A program made the position numbers and the translations under genes. A DNA stretch of 64,000 nucleotides from Adenophora triphylla var. japonica (Eukaryota > Streptophyta > Magnoliopsida > Asterales > Campanulaceae): positions 124,001 through 188,000 of the forward strand of contig JAFEMH010003642.1 of assembly GCA_022495995.1 (NCBI GenBank). Direction: 5' to 3'. Under the pieces are notes generated by a model. It made no database searches. It worked only from the letters and a program-made list of their open reading frames with translations, and was not told where the DNA came from. This document shows, piece after piece, positions 10,593 to 22,700 of the stretch (its first letter is position 1; each line of letters starts with the position of its first letter).

Positions 10593-12059
10593 TGTTGGGT
10601 TTTATGGGTCCATGCGCAGCGGAATTAAGCATAAAATTAACACAAAACCCAAGCCCTAAGATCCGTTCTATACGATTAAATTGAATTCCTATGAGATAGA
10701 ATTTACCAACCTTAATTGCTTTCCGGTCTTGAGCTATCGAACAATTTATTGATGTGATTTTGAATCACAATCTTCAATCTTCAAGAACCTTTCAATCTTC
10801 AGATTGGAACTCTAGGCCTTGATCGTCAAACGAGCGAAGACCCTCTATTGTTGTATCCACACATAAGAATGAACCAAGAACGATTTCTTGATGATTGCTA
10901 GATCAAAACCTTGAAGAATATTGAGAGTATTTTGTTATGATTTTCCCTTGAAAATTTCGGCCAGGGAATTAGGTCTGACAGACCTCTCATATTTATACTA
11001 CATTAGCATGAATACGTCTCCTAATCGTATTAGGAGAACAGGCTGTCAAAACGCGTCTGGTGGCTAGTTATGTCGCATGACATAATTAGTCGTATTAGGA
11101 GAACAGGCTGTCAAAACGCGTCTGGTGGCTAGTTATGTCGCGTGACATAATTAGCCAGTGGCTAGTTATGTCGCGTGACTTACTTAGCCAGTTGGCTAAG
11201 TATGTCGCGTGACAAACGTTGCCATATGCAGGAACTCTCAATCATTCTTCCTTTGGTTTAACCAATTCATTCTAGTTGTGTGTGACCCAATAGGATTATA
11301 TTATGTTGGCAATGAGTTCGATCATATCGACTCTCGTAAGACATAAGCGGACTCTAGCAAGCCATTGTGTCTACCCAAATAATATAACGTAAGAGTTCAC
11401 GTTTCCAATGGTACACTTCCATTTCTCCCTTTGTCTCACGATGTTATATTGAACACAAGTCATGGTCCACGTCAACTTGTATCTGTTCAATGCTTTCTCG
11501 ATCTTGAGTATAATGATATTCCAATCGCATTGGGGTGTGGCCACACACTTTCCATCATTATCACTCATCGAGGGGCCCAAGCAAAACATCTCTCTTTCGA
11601 GGGACAAATTCCATCTTGACTTATCATCCTTCCCATCATGAATCCGATCATGCCAAAGATAGCCTTTATAGATATCGTGTTAAGATACCGTTTGACTAAA
11701 ATCAAACATGACTTTCATCATATGTAAGGTCATGATAATTTCAGGTCTAGGGACTAAATAAAGCGACCATATGAGATTTAATTATGACATTTGACCATGA
11801 CATAAATCTCATACGGGTCATGTCCAGTCACTTGTTCTCTAACAAGTACCCATAATTTCAATGTGCATCTCTATGCATATAATCATCATATGATTATCCA
11901 TTGACAATTATACTAATTATTCTCTTAATAATTAGGGACGGAGATTATTACAATAAATATGGAAACTATATAATAATCAAATAATAAACTTAACCGATAA
12001 AGATGATGCATAACGGTTTTCAGTTAAACATAACTAAAGCCTAGGGCATTACACCAACA
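10593..12059 (-). mobile_element. Solo LTR, 1467 bp, TSD TAAAC
   Basis: Bounded by TGTTGGG and CCAACA (short inverted repeat TGTTGG/CCAACA) and flanked by TAAAC at 10588-10592 and 12060-12064, which fixes the insertion exactly. No internal coding region. Positions 11040-11220 hold a local repeat around GTGGCTAGTTATGTCGC. The same family is present in rearranged form at 1822-2957. Orientation is taken from that relative. It is inserted at the start of the LTR region that leads to the gag at 12923. Confidence 0.88.
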
Positions 12060-12064
12060 TAAAC

Positions 12065-12922
12065 CGAGGTACGAATGTGGATCCATGGCCGGGCGAGGCC
12101 CAATGGATTGGGCCCAAAATATAATCCATATAAATCTCAATTACGACAGAAGGAGTGGGTCTTCCCTGCCTCTGCTCGTCTAGCCTCCTCGTCATGTCGA
12201 TTTAGACATAGAAGAGCGTATAATGACTGAGGCCCAACAAAACTGAATGCCGATGAGGTATAATCATCGATGCCGAGCAAGGCCTCCCTTGAAAGGCGAG
12301 GAGCCCTCATCGGTCTCCATATATAACAAGGAAATGGGCTTCCCTATCCTTTATCTCCACTTCGCCGGCATCAGCCCAAGCCGACCCGGGCACAGTACGA
12401 CGAAGAGCACGCCACAGGCGCATGTGCTGATTACTATTTATCCAATCCTACTCAAATAAGGACTATGAACAGCTATAATCCTCCAAGGATTATAACCTTA
12501 TCTCACACGGTTTCTTATCCATCAACGACTGAACAGTTATAATCCCTCTAGGATTATAACCTCCTCACCTATGAATTCGTATTCAACAAGGATTCTATAA
12601 TGCTATGCCTATAAATACAAGCCATAATTCACATTATTTTGGTAATCTATCTTTTGACTCTAAACTCTTGTCAATTGATTTCTCTCTTTAAACAAAAATA
12701 CTTACTCTCACGCTGGAGGGCCTTCGCCGGTGAAGCCCCGGCTAAGTTTACGTGTTTGTTCATCTTTTTCAGGCTATTCAATCATCCAGGATACAACCTG
12801 CCGCTGGATTTGGGCTGATTCGAACGTTTTTGGCATCATCAGTTTGGTTCCATTGCCGGAAAACGATTCGAAATACCCATTGAATAGCTTGAAAAATTCT
12901 TGTTCGACTCTCCTATATCTTA
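12065..12922 (+). repeat. Tat-type 5' LTR and leader
   Basis: Non-coding, with TATA box cctataaatac near 12609, the LTR-end block ACTTACTCTCACGCTGGAG near 12700, and then TTTTGGCATCATCAG (about 12828), equivalent to the primer-binding region of the 9.4 kb element. The gag start follows at 12923. The LTR 5' end is split off by the solo LTR and probably lies just left of 10588. Confidence 0.7.
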
Positions 12923-15320
12923 ATGGAAGACGGACGTATTGCCAGTATTACTCCTGAACACGATAACATTCTTGAGGAAGAGACTCATGGCAACACTATG
13001 ACTGCTTTTCCTAATGGGGAGCTGCCTCCTCCACCACCGCTGATTGATGGGCTGCCGCCCCTAGGAATGAATCTGCGTTCTAGGAGACTGCTGGTAACTG
13101 ACACAGTGTAGCAGACGAATCCTCCTCGTCATCGGCGCTGAGGAAGGCCTGCCGGCAGCCAGACGACGAGGAATGTTGTCCAGGGAGGAAGTGGGGCTCC
13201 CCCCCCACAGGTTGATTGCAGAACTCTGCTGCATCAACAGATGGAAACTTTGCAACGCATTTATGAAACGCAAAATGCCTTGCTTCAATTAGATCCGGAA
13301 TATTCTCTGGCTGAATTCTTAAGGCCTACGAAGACAGAAAATTCCCTTGGAGGGCAGAGCCAGGTTGACAGGCGCGATAGTCAGGGGAATAGAGAAAATC
13401 TTCCTCGTGGCCAAAATCCCCCTCACCATGGCATTTCTGGTAAATCCATACAAAACCCCCAAGATGTCCCTCCTCGACATAAGGCACACGCTAATGGAAA
13501 CACGAGAAACGAGATTGTAGACTTGAGAAGTCACTTGAACTACCAAAGGGAACCGGAGGCTGATTCTGCTGACTTGAGAGCAAGGCTCAGTCATGCAAGG
13601 CGTAAAACTCTTCGTCGTAATACTCCTCCTCGGCCTAGGAGCCCTCCTCGTCATAGGAGCCCTCTTTGGCCAAGAAGCCCTCCTCGTCACAGATCACCTC
13701 CCCATCCTGAAGTGGCACCTAGAAGGGACAGAGCACCATCTGGTCATGAAGATAACCATCAGGACCCTGAAGAGCATAGCAGGGTGAACGGGCACAGAAG
13801 GAAATAAAGGTCCCATCGAAGCTCTCATTATAGCTCGGGGATCGATGCTAGAAGGGACAGAGCACCCGTCCTTTCTCCCAGCGTATTAATGATCTACCGC
13901 CCAACCCTGCTCTTAAAATCCCAAATTTTAATAAACACGCGGGAACCACCGATGCACGGGACCATGTGCAAAGTTTTGAATCCACTATGGCCCTACTCAC
14001 TAAGGCAGATGATATACTCTGCAAGGCCTTCGCAAGAACCTTCTCCAGAACAGTCCTGTCCTGGTTCCGTGAGCAAAAAAAGGGAAGCATCGACAGCTGG
14101 AAGATCATGAGAAGGAGATTTCTGGATCATTTCGCTACAGCTGGGAAGAGAAAGAAGAGACTGACTGACCTTGCTAACATTGAGCAAGGAAATAATGAAA
14201 CAACTCTGAGTTACTATAATCAATTCAGAGCCATGGCAGACCAAGTGGAGGAAAGCCTGACGGACAGGGAAGTGATTGTTTTAACTCCGGACTGAGATCC
14301 GAACAATTGATCTATGAACTATCAGCTAGAGAGCCTAAGCCAAAGTCCGATCTATACAATGTGGCCTATGCCATAGCAATGGCCGAAGAAAAAAGTAAGA
14401 GGAGGTCTGAGAAACAAGAAGCAGAAGCAGCTGGAGCTCACCAGACTTCCAATGGAAATGGCTATAAGGGAAAAAATAGAACTTGAGCTACTAAAAAAGC
14501 CGAGGTTTTTACCCCCCTCACCAAACCTATCACAGAGATCATGCCGTTGGTAAATCCGCCAAGTTCTCGTCCACTTGATGAAAAAACAAAATACACCCGT
14601 GATAGCTCCAAGTATTGTGCCTTCCACAAAGATCACGGATACGACACGGAGAATTGCATCTCCCTCAATAGAATAATCCATAGATGAGTAGACGAGGGAA
14701 ATCTTGATTGCTACGTTATGAGAAGGGATAACAAGCGAAGAAGAAGAGATGACGATGACGAAGATAATGAAAAGAAAGACAGGCCTCCTAGGGCTAAACT
14801 CCGTGTCATACGAGAGGAGATTGTCTCGAACAAAAAATTAAAAGACCAGATCCATGAGCTGAGTAAAGTCTACCACATCCTCGCCTGGATTCATAAGGAA
14901 GAGGAAGTCATCAGCTTCTCTCCTAATGAATTAGCCGGAAGTCGTGCGGCCCGCGAACAACCATTGGTAATCAAAGGGAGGATCGACAACTGTGAGTCCG
15001 ACAGACTCCTCGTTGACTCGGGGGCCTCCCGAGATATTCTATATTACTCCACCTTCCAGAAGATGAATCTGAAGGATAGCATGTTGGAGCCATCCTTTGG
15101 AAGACTCGAAGGCTTCACCAACCACAAAGTCAGCGCAATGGGAACAATTGATTTATTATTGGAAGTAGGAGAACATCCCTTCCGCGCTGAGGCCACAGTG
15201 ACATTTGTAGTCATGGACTTGGCAAGTGATTACCATGCCATCATAGGCATTCCAAGTCAAGGCAAACTTGGGCTGGTCGCCTCCCTCCCCCACCAACGTG
15301 TTAAATTCCCCACTCATTAG
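12923..15320 (+). pseudogene. Tat-type gag-protease, broken
   Basis: Gag-PR part of a Ty3/gypsy polyprotein. The N-terminal piece 12923-13111 ends in a stop. 13241-13807 carries an Arg/Ser/Pro-rich segment of PPRHRSP-type repeats. The gag capsid domain (FESTMALLTKADDIL, LSWFREQKKG) lies around 13950-14300 with frame breaks, and a finger-like CAFHKDHGYDTENC near 14615. 14718-15320 has a long basic/acidic stretch and an aspartic protease with catalytic LLVDSGASRD. The element is cut at about 15320, just before the ABCB remnant, and RT, RNase H and IN are absent. Compared with the related piece at 31603-32512 it lacks about 60 bp near 13850. Confidence 0.88.
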
Positions 15321-16600
15321 TGGTATGCTTACAGTTGGATTTTCATGACTGTTGTTGTGTAACCTATCAGGTTCACATCTGGAATTGCTCAAGGATCCCC
15401 AGGGAGCATACTCTCAGCTTATAAGACTGCAAGAGATAACTAATGATTCAGAACAGCAAGGTGAAGAAAACAAAGATAATTCAGAAATTTCTATAGAATC
15501 CCAAAGAGACTCATACAAGCATTCAGCAAGTGGACCAGGTAGCCCTACAACTGAACTAGTAGAATTTGTTTTCCCACCCAAAAATACTTTAGAGAATAAT
15601 AAGAAAGTCCCAATTCTCTGTCTTGCCTATCTAAATAAGCCTGAGATAGCAGTGTTGATTCTGGGAGTCATAGCTGCTACAATCAATGGTGCAATACTTC
15701 CTGTATTTGGTGTACTAATTTGTATGATAATCAGAACATTTTACGAGCCTCCAAGTGAGTTAAGACAGGATTCTAGATTTTGGGCACTAATGTTAGTCAT
15801 GCTTGGAGTGGTATCCTTTTTAGCTTGTCTACCACAGACATACTTTTTCACTGTGACTGGATTTCAGCTAATAAGATGGATACGATCAATGTGCTTTGAG
15901 AAGGTAATTCACATGGAGGTAGGGTGGTTTGATGAGGATGAGCACTCGAGTGGATCAATTGGTGGAAAGCTCTCTGCAGATGCAGCTAGTGTACGTGCTC
16001 TAGTGGGAGATGCACTTGCTCAGCTTGTTCAAGATTTCGTCTCAGCTGCTGCTGGTTTAGGCATTGCTTTTACAGCAAGTTGGTAATTGGCTCTTATAAT
16101 CCTTGCCATGATTCCTCTCATAGCTGCCAATGGATTTGTTCAACTCAAGTTCATGACAGGATTCATTGCTGATGCAAAGGTATGTCGCTGAGCTTTGAAC
16201 TCTTACATCTGAAGTCTGAAATCTAAAATCTGAAATCTGAACACTGAACACTTAACTAGGAGCTCTGAACTCTGATGTCATGATTTATGATCCTAAGTCT
16301 AATGTGAAACTTTTGCAGATTATGTACGAGAAAGCAAGCCAAGTTGTTACAGATGCAGTGGGAAGTATAAGAACTGTTGCTTCTAGATCGAGAGTCCAAG
16401 ATAGACCCTAGTGATGAGTCTGGAATGACTTTAGACAATGTTAAGGGGGAAATTGAACCCCACCATTCAAATACCCTACCAGACCTGATGTTCAAATCTT
16501 CAGAGATCTCTCCATGACCATTCATAGTAGCAAGGTAAGAGAAACCCGTGTCCATGTCATCTTTCCATTTTCCCATATGCCTTTTATATAGTAGTATTTA

Positions 16601-16786
16601 CTCCCTCCGTCCCATAATAGATGCCACATTTGACTAATCAACGCTTTCAAGGAATGTGCTTTACTTGTTTGTGCTTGCTTGTACAATGCTAAAATTGCTC
16701 TAAGATTCTTTCCATATTTGGAAACGCGACATTTATTTTGGGACGGACTAAAAGGGAAGTGTGATATTATTATGGCACGGAGGGAG
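16601..16786. mobile_element. Stowaway-type MITE (Tc1/mariner), TA target
   Basis: Ends CTCCCTCCGTCCC and CACGGAGGGAG form terminal inverted repeats, flanked by TA on both sides (16599-16600, 16787-16788). It is 186 bp with no coding capacity, and lies in the intron before the Walker A exon of ABCB copy 2. It is absent from the sequence upstream of the same exon in copy 1. Confidence 0.88.
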
Positions 16787-17171
16787 TATATGCTAAACTG
16801 GAGTTGGTATAATGTATTAATGTCTCAGATAGTGGCATTGGTTGGAGAAAGTGGAAGTGGGAAGTCAACAGTGATCTCATTATTACAGAGATTTACGACC
16901 CTATTTCTGGTCATATTATGCTGGATGGGATTGATATTCAGAATTCCAACTGAAATGGCTGAGGCAACAAATGGTTCTTGTGGACCAAAAACCAATCTTG
17001 TTTAATGACACCATCCGAGCCAACATAGCATATGGGAAGGACGGAGATGCAACTGAGGCAGAAATATTAGCTGCCTCAGATTTGGCAAATGCCCACCACT
17101 TCATTAGCGGTTTGCAACATGTTAGTTTTTCTTGCATCATTTTGTGGCTCCATAAATCATGCACTGTATTT

Positions 17172-17178
17172 TTTTTTG

Positions 17179-17235
<57 letters not shown>

Positions 17236-17240
17236 AAAAA
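17172..17240. repeat. (ATT)n microsatellite in ABCB intron
   Basis: About 18-19 ATT units following a T-run, in the intron equivalent to the one at 748-799. Isoleucine- or tyrosine-run ORFs over it are artefacts. Confidence 0.9.
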
Positions 17241-17652
17241 TATTATTTTATTATTTTTGCTTGGAATAGCTGCTAAAATGAAATGCTTCATATTGTGTAG
17301 AGGTATGATACAATAGTTGGAGAGAGGGGCGTGCAACTCTCTGGTGGGCAGAAGCAGAGAGTGGCCATTGTGAGGGCCATGGTGAAGAGTCCGAAGATAC
17401 TATTACTAGATGAGGCAACAAGTGCACTAGATGCAGAGTCTGAAAGGGTGGTTCAAGATGCATTGGACAGGGTAATGGTCAACAGGACAACAGTGATGGT
17501 GGCTCATCGGCTGTCCACTATAAAGGGAGCGGATGTGATTGCAGTGGTTAAGGATGGTGTGATTTCGGAGGAGGAAAACATGACACTTTGATTCATATCA
17601 AAGATGGTCTCTATGCATCTTTGGTGGCACTTCACATGACTTCTTCTGCATA

Positions 17653-18349
17653 ACTATATATCATTTTCAGTTAATTGAGTTTTCCAACCCAAGTTATCTT
17701 AATTTAGGCCCTTTTTTGATAAAGTCCAGTCCTACGACAACAACTGAACTTATATGCCTAAAGACTAGTAACATTTGTAGTTGCACTTGAAACATGCTCC
17801 ACATTCAAAGCAGTTTTCATAGTTCCATCATCAAGCTTAGAGACTCCTAACTACTGATCACCAAATTGTGCATATTCCCCACTTCGATCTCTCCAAGTTA
17901 TCCTTCTAACTCCAAAAAATCAACTAGACTGGTATTTCTCCATCTTTAATTCAAAGAATAAGAGACATAGACTGCAGAGGAAAATACAGTCTTGGGACAT
18001 CGGATATCACTTGAGCTAGAGCTATTTGGCAAAAAATTGTATAGATGATTATCGTATATTCTTATTGATGCTATTCATAGATTGAGTTTTAAATAGGAAT
18101 TGCTATGCTTTCACCGTAGCGTTTCATTCTTCCAATCAGGATGGTTAAACTTAGAATGCTGAATGAACAATAATTAACTGCTTACCTATTAAAAAGTTTT
18201 TCTTCACATATATTTTTCCTCTAAATAATGTGATCAGTTTATTGGAAAGATTTGTAAAAGTTTGAAGACTGTGATAAGGAATTTGTCTATTCATCTTTAT
18301 TTTTTTTCCTTTTCTTATACTTCTTATTTTAATTCAATGATCAAAAAAG
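17653..18349. other. Intergenic DNA downstream of ABCB copy 2
   Basis: AT-rich unique-looking DNA. I find no gene, RNA or repeat that I can name. Confidence 0.5.
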
Positions 18350-18483
18350 GTCACGGGTTCGAACCTTGGCGAACAGCCTCTTGGCAATTGTCAGGGGAAG
18401 GCTCTAGCAAACGGTTCCCTCTCCCAACCCCCGCAAGGCGGGGAGCGCTTGGCGCACCGGGGTTTGCAAAAAAAAAAAAAAAA
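18350..18483 (+). mobile_element. Au-type SINE, 5'-truncated, TSD ATCAAAAAAG
   Basis: tRNA-derived SINE. A Pol III B-box-like GGTTCGAAC lies at the 5' end, followed by CCCCGCAAGGCGGGGAGC and GGCGCACCGGGG near the 3' end and an A-rich tail. The 10-bp duplication ATCAAAAAAG flanks it at 18340-18349 and 18484-18493, which proves transposition. The A box is missing, so it is 5'-truncated and probably inactive. Confidence 0.85.
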
Positions 18484-18493
18484 ATCAAAAAAG

Positions 18494-19480
18494 ATGTGTA
18501 TAAGTTAAGACATGGATTTTCAATGTTAAATATATCCTCATGTAAGAGGGGTTTGTGTTTCCTTGGGATTCAACTTTGTCAAACATTGTTACTAGCTCCA
18601 AGGAGTTATGAACAATATACCATCGATTTCAAGAAGATTTACGGATATCTCAATTTCTCATTATGAGACAATGGTCAAAAATTATGTCCTGCTCAACAGC
18701 ACGAAGAACATGTGGAAGTGAATGTTGGAGTGAAATAGTTCTAGTTAGTTGTAGAAGCATGATGCCATAATATGTATTAATATATTTGAAGAATGATTGA
18801 TTATCCATAATTTGGATTATTAAATTTTTCAATTTTTTACTTTTCTTTTTACTTTATTTTATTGGAAAAAAAGTTGAATTACGAGTTAACATGATCGTTG
18901 CGTTGCTAAGTTATAAACATAATTTAAAGTTAAGGTGGTTAGGGGTATTGTTGGAAGTTTAAATAATACCATTCTTTGTTCTTTGCTACCAAACACTTTG
19001 ATTAAGTTAAGATAGTATTAGGCCATGTTAATCCCGCTCCTACCAAACGTTGGATTGCTTCTACACAGAGGATTATTAGTACCGATAATAATAATGAAGA
19101 GAATAATAATCCCCTCATTAATAATCCTACTAATTTTTATCCGGCTACCAAACGAGCCCTTAGTATACTTGAATTTGGTACGGGTAATAATTAGAAAAAA
19201 TCCAAATATGCAAAATACTTATATTACAAGACGAAGTTAAAGATAAAAGGTTAATTGGATGTTGAAAACATACTCTCTCCGTCACACTAAAAGTTACACT
19301 TTTGTTTTGGGCATGGGGATTAAGAAAAAATGTAAGTGTTGTTAGTATGAAAAGTGCATTTTAGTAAGAGAGATAATGTGAAGAAGGGAATAGTTAGTAG
19401 ATAGTTGTTTTGAGTATGCAAGGGCATAGTTGTCAATCCCGTAGCGGCAAGCGCACCAGTTTGCTCAATCTCTCAAATAT
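18494..19480. other. AT-rich intergenic region with possible MITE remnants
   Basis: No gene supported. TGCTACCAAAC (about 18985) and GCTACCAAACGAGCCC (about 19144) look like ends of a Tourist- or hAT-like MITE, but no clean target duplication was found. CTCTCTCCGTCACACTAAAAG (about 19273) resembles one end of a Stowaway element without a partner. All of this is tentative. Confidence 0.35.
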
Positions 19481-19785
19481 AGTAAGAATTCAAGAATTGC
19501 TATTATTGTATATTTTCTTTTGTCTAGTTATATCAAAAAGAGTATAATTATATTATAGCACCAAAGAACAAAAAGTGTAGACTTTAGAGTTATTGCTAGT
19601 AAGGACTCAAGAAAGAAGAATTCAAGAATTGTTATTATTCTATATTTTCTTTTGTCTAGTTATATCAAAAAGAGTATCAATTTATTTCACTCAAATGCAA
19701 CAATAATCTTCCTCCCTAAAGAAAAAAGCTCAATCTTCCAACTATATTCTCCTCCCTAAAGAAAAAAGCTCAATCTTCCAACTAT
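19481..19785 (+). repeat. Duplicated segments in the 5' flank of the receptor kinase gene
   Basis: AATTCAAGAATTG(C/T)TATTATT and the following TATTTTCTTTTGTCTAG occur twice (about 19488 and 19620). A second, tandem duplication of about 41 bp (CTCCTCCCTAAAGAAAAAAG plus CTCAATCTTCCAACTAT) ends exactly at the start codon, so the ATG context is repeated upstream with ATATT in place of ATGAA. The region probably contains the promoter and 5' UTR; no certain TATA box is seen. Confidence 0.7.
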
Positions 19786-22700
19786 GAATATTTCTGCAAA
19801 TTGGAGATGGGTGGTTTCATTGAGATTCCTCACTTGGACAACTCTTGTTCTGTTCTTGATTTCATGTGTGGAATCAATAACACCACCAAATTTCGGAACG
19901 GAGACGGACCGACTTGCTCTAATAGATTTCAAGAATCGAATAATCGATGATCCGGGCCAAATCATGAAGTCATGGAACGATTCCTTTACTTTCTGCTATT
20001 GGGTCGGGGTTACCTGTAACCCATTCAATGGTCGAGTTAGCATCTTGAATTTACAGTCAAGCAGCCTAGTTGGCTCAGTCCCTCCTTCTATTGGCAACCT
20101 TACATTCCTGACAGGAATCAATCTACGAGCCAATGGCTTCCTTGGTCAACTTCCTCAAGAATTCGGAAAGTTATTACAACTTCGCTATCTAAACTTGAGC
20201 ACAAATTCTTTCACTGGCATGATTCCAACAAATCTCACTCACTGTACAACTCTTGAAGTGCTAGATTTAATCTCGAATAAGCTCGTGGGGTCCATACCGG
20301 ACCAGCTATTTCCACTGTCCAAAATGCTGTACTTAGGACTTGCAAATAACAACTTGACTGGAAGAATTCCCCCTTGGATTGGAAACTTTTCATTGATGAT
20401 TGCACTCTCTCTAACCGGAAATAAACTCCATGGTAGTATTCCACATGAGCTTGGTGATCTCAGAAAATTAAAATTTTTCCAACTCTATGGAAATGAACTA
20501 TCTGGTATCATTCCTCCTTCATTGTTCAATATATCCTCTATATTTTACTTCTCAGTCACACAAAATCAGCTGCAGGGTCAACTCCCACCTGATCTTGGGG
20601 TCACACTACCTAATCTACAAGTCTTTGCTGCAGCTGATAATAAATTTACTGGGCGCGTGCCTATATCTTTATCTAATGCTTCAAAGCTCCAGATTTTTGA
20701 CTTCTCTATCAATGATTTAGAGGGGTCTGTTCCTCCAAATCTTGGAACATTGCGAGATTTGTCTAGAATTTACCTTGATGCAAACAGACTTGGTAAGGGA
20801 GAAGTTGGCGGTCTGAATTTCTTTACTTTGCTGGCTAATTGTACTAATTTGGAAGTTTTGGGCTTGGCAGATAACCTTTTTGAGGGTGAAATACCTCAAT
20901 CGATTGCTAACTTGTCCTCTAACCTGAAAATTTTTACGCTTTCTTCCAATTTGATTCAAGGGAAAATTCCTGTTGGGATTGAGAACCTCATTAATTTGGC
21001 TCGTTTTGAAGTGGGACAAAATTACTTAACTGGAAATATTCCTTATGAAATTGGCAAACTTCACAAGTTAGAGGGGCTGTCTTTGTATTCTAACAAGTTT
21101 ACTGGCCTTCCATCCTCGATTGGTAATTTGACTTTGTTAACGAGGCTCTTCCTGAATGACAACAATCTACAGGGAAGTATACCTGAAAGCCTCGGAGGTT
21201 GTCAAAATTTGTTGGTATTGAACCTTAGTAGAAACAATCTTAGCGGCGTAATACCAAAAGTGGTCATGGGTCTATCTTCCCTTTCAATTTCTCTATCCAT
21301 GGCTGATAATTCATTGACTGGTTTAATGCCTGTTGAAGTTGGTAGCTTGACAAACTTAAAGGAACTAAACCTTGGTGGGAACAAACTGACGGGGGTAATT
21401 CCTACAACACTCGGCCGTTGTCAAAAGTTGGAAAGCCTTCTCATGCAAGGTAATATGATTGAAGGCAGAGTTCCCAACTCTTTGGAAAACTTACGAGGAT
21501 TAACAATAATTGACCTCTCGCATAACAACTTATCTGGGCCTCTACCAATGTTTTTTGGGAAACTTCCGTTGCTCAAGAAACTTAACATTTCATACAATGA
21601 ATTCGAAGGAGAGGTGTCGAAAGAAGGAGTTTTTGCAAATGCAAGTGCAGTTTACGTGCAAGGAAATTACAGATTATGTGGAGGGGTCCCAGGCTTGAAC
21701 TTGCCTGTATGTTCTTCTCCAGATTCGACAAGAAAACTTCTTGCTCCTATAGTGGTAGCTCCTCTAGCTATCTTAGCTGTGGCTTTTATTATATTTTGTG
21801 CTTTTTCTGCTTACGCTATCATAAGGAGATCAAGAAAAAGACCTTCAGAAACATCCTCAACCAAGTATTGGCAGTCGGGTACTTCTTACCAAGAATTATT
21901 TGAATGCACTAATGGGTTCTCCGAGGAAAATTTGATAGGATCAGGTGGTTTTGGTACTGTATATAAAGGAGTTATTAGAGCTGATAATGCAATTGTGGCC
22001 ATCAAAGTATTAAACCCTCAACAAAAAGGAGCTTCCAAGACTTTCATGGATGAATTCAATGCTTTAAAGAGCATACGACATCGTAATCTTCTCAACATCC
22101 TATCAGCCTGCTCGAGTGTGGATAACAATGGTAATGACTTTCAATGTCTTGTATTCAAGTTCATGTCGAACGGTAACCTAGACCAGTGGCTGTATCCTAC
22201 GAACAGGGAACCAAACATGAACAAGACAAGTTTGAGTTTTATCCAAAGACTCAACATAGCAATTGAAGTTGCCTATGCCTTGGATTATCTTCATCGTGAT
22301 TGTGTACCACCAATTGTTCATTGTGATCTAAAACCAAGCGACATACTGCTTGATGATGATATGACAGCCCATCTTGCTGACTTTGGATTAGCAAAGATTC
22401 TGTTCCAGTCGTCCGATCTTTCCTTGAGCCAATCTATAACTGTATCCCTCAAGGGTTCCCTTGGTTACATTCCTCCAGGTAAGATTCAACTTTCCATTCA
22501 TGAGTGCATGTATATTCTTCTTATCTATTGGTATGCCTCTACAAAGATTGTTTACTATTATTAAATTGGAACATCGACAATCTAAACCATTGTACTTTGC
22601 TCCAGCACTGATTTTTAACCATCCTTGTGTTGTTTTTAGCAATTTTAACCATTGTAAAATAGGAATATTTTGTGCATATATTTTTAGCAATTTTAATCAT

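Larger units (their letters stand above)
15352..17652 (+). pseudogene. ABCB (MDR/P-glycoprotein) transporter, C-terminal half, copy 2
   Basis: Starts at an acceptor (tatcag, about 15370) with the linker LELLKDPQGAYSQLIRLQE, continuing into the second transmembrane domain (15600-16180). An in-frame TAA at 16084 probably replaced a Gln codon. Intron 16181-16318 is followed by an exon ending SIRTVAS at 16384, then an internal deletion that joins directly to KIDPSDESGMTL and drops the rest of the membrane domain. One-base losses break the strand before Walker A, the Q-loop stretch and the last exon. Walker A GESGSGKST is near 16850, signature LSGGQKQR near 17340, Walker B ILLLDE near 17405, and the terminal MTSSA stop at about 17652. 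The first NBD and TMD1 are missing. No function is expected. Confidence 0.92.

Noticed and set aside
15352..17652. Functional ABCB transporter gene
   Set aside because: Missing N-terminal half, internal deletion in TMD2, in-frame stop and several frameshifts.
18350..18372. tRNA-like internal promoter (GGTTCGAAC)
   Set aside because: No cloverleaf; it is part of a SINE with a 10-bp target duplication and A-tail.
20717..21019. Minus-strand ORFs inside the receptor kinase gene
   Set aside because: Antisense shadows of a long coding exon with regular leucine-rich repeats.
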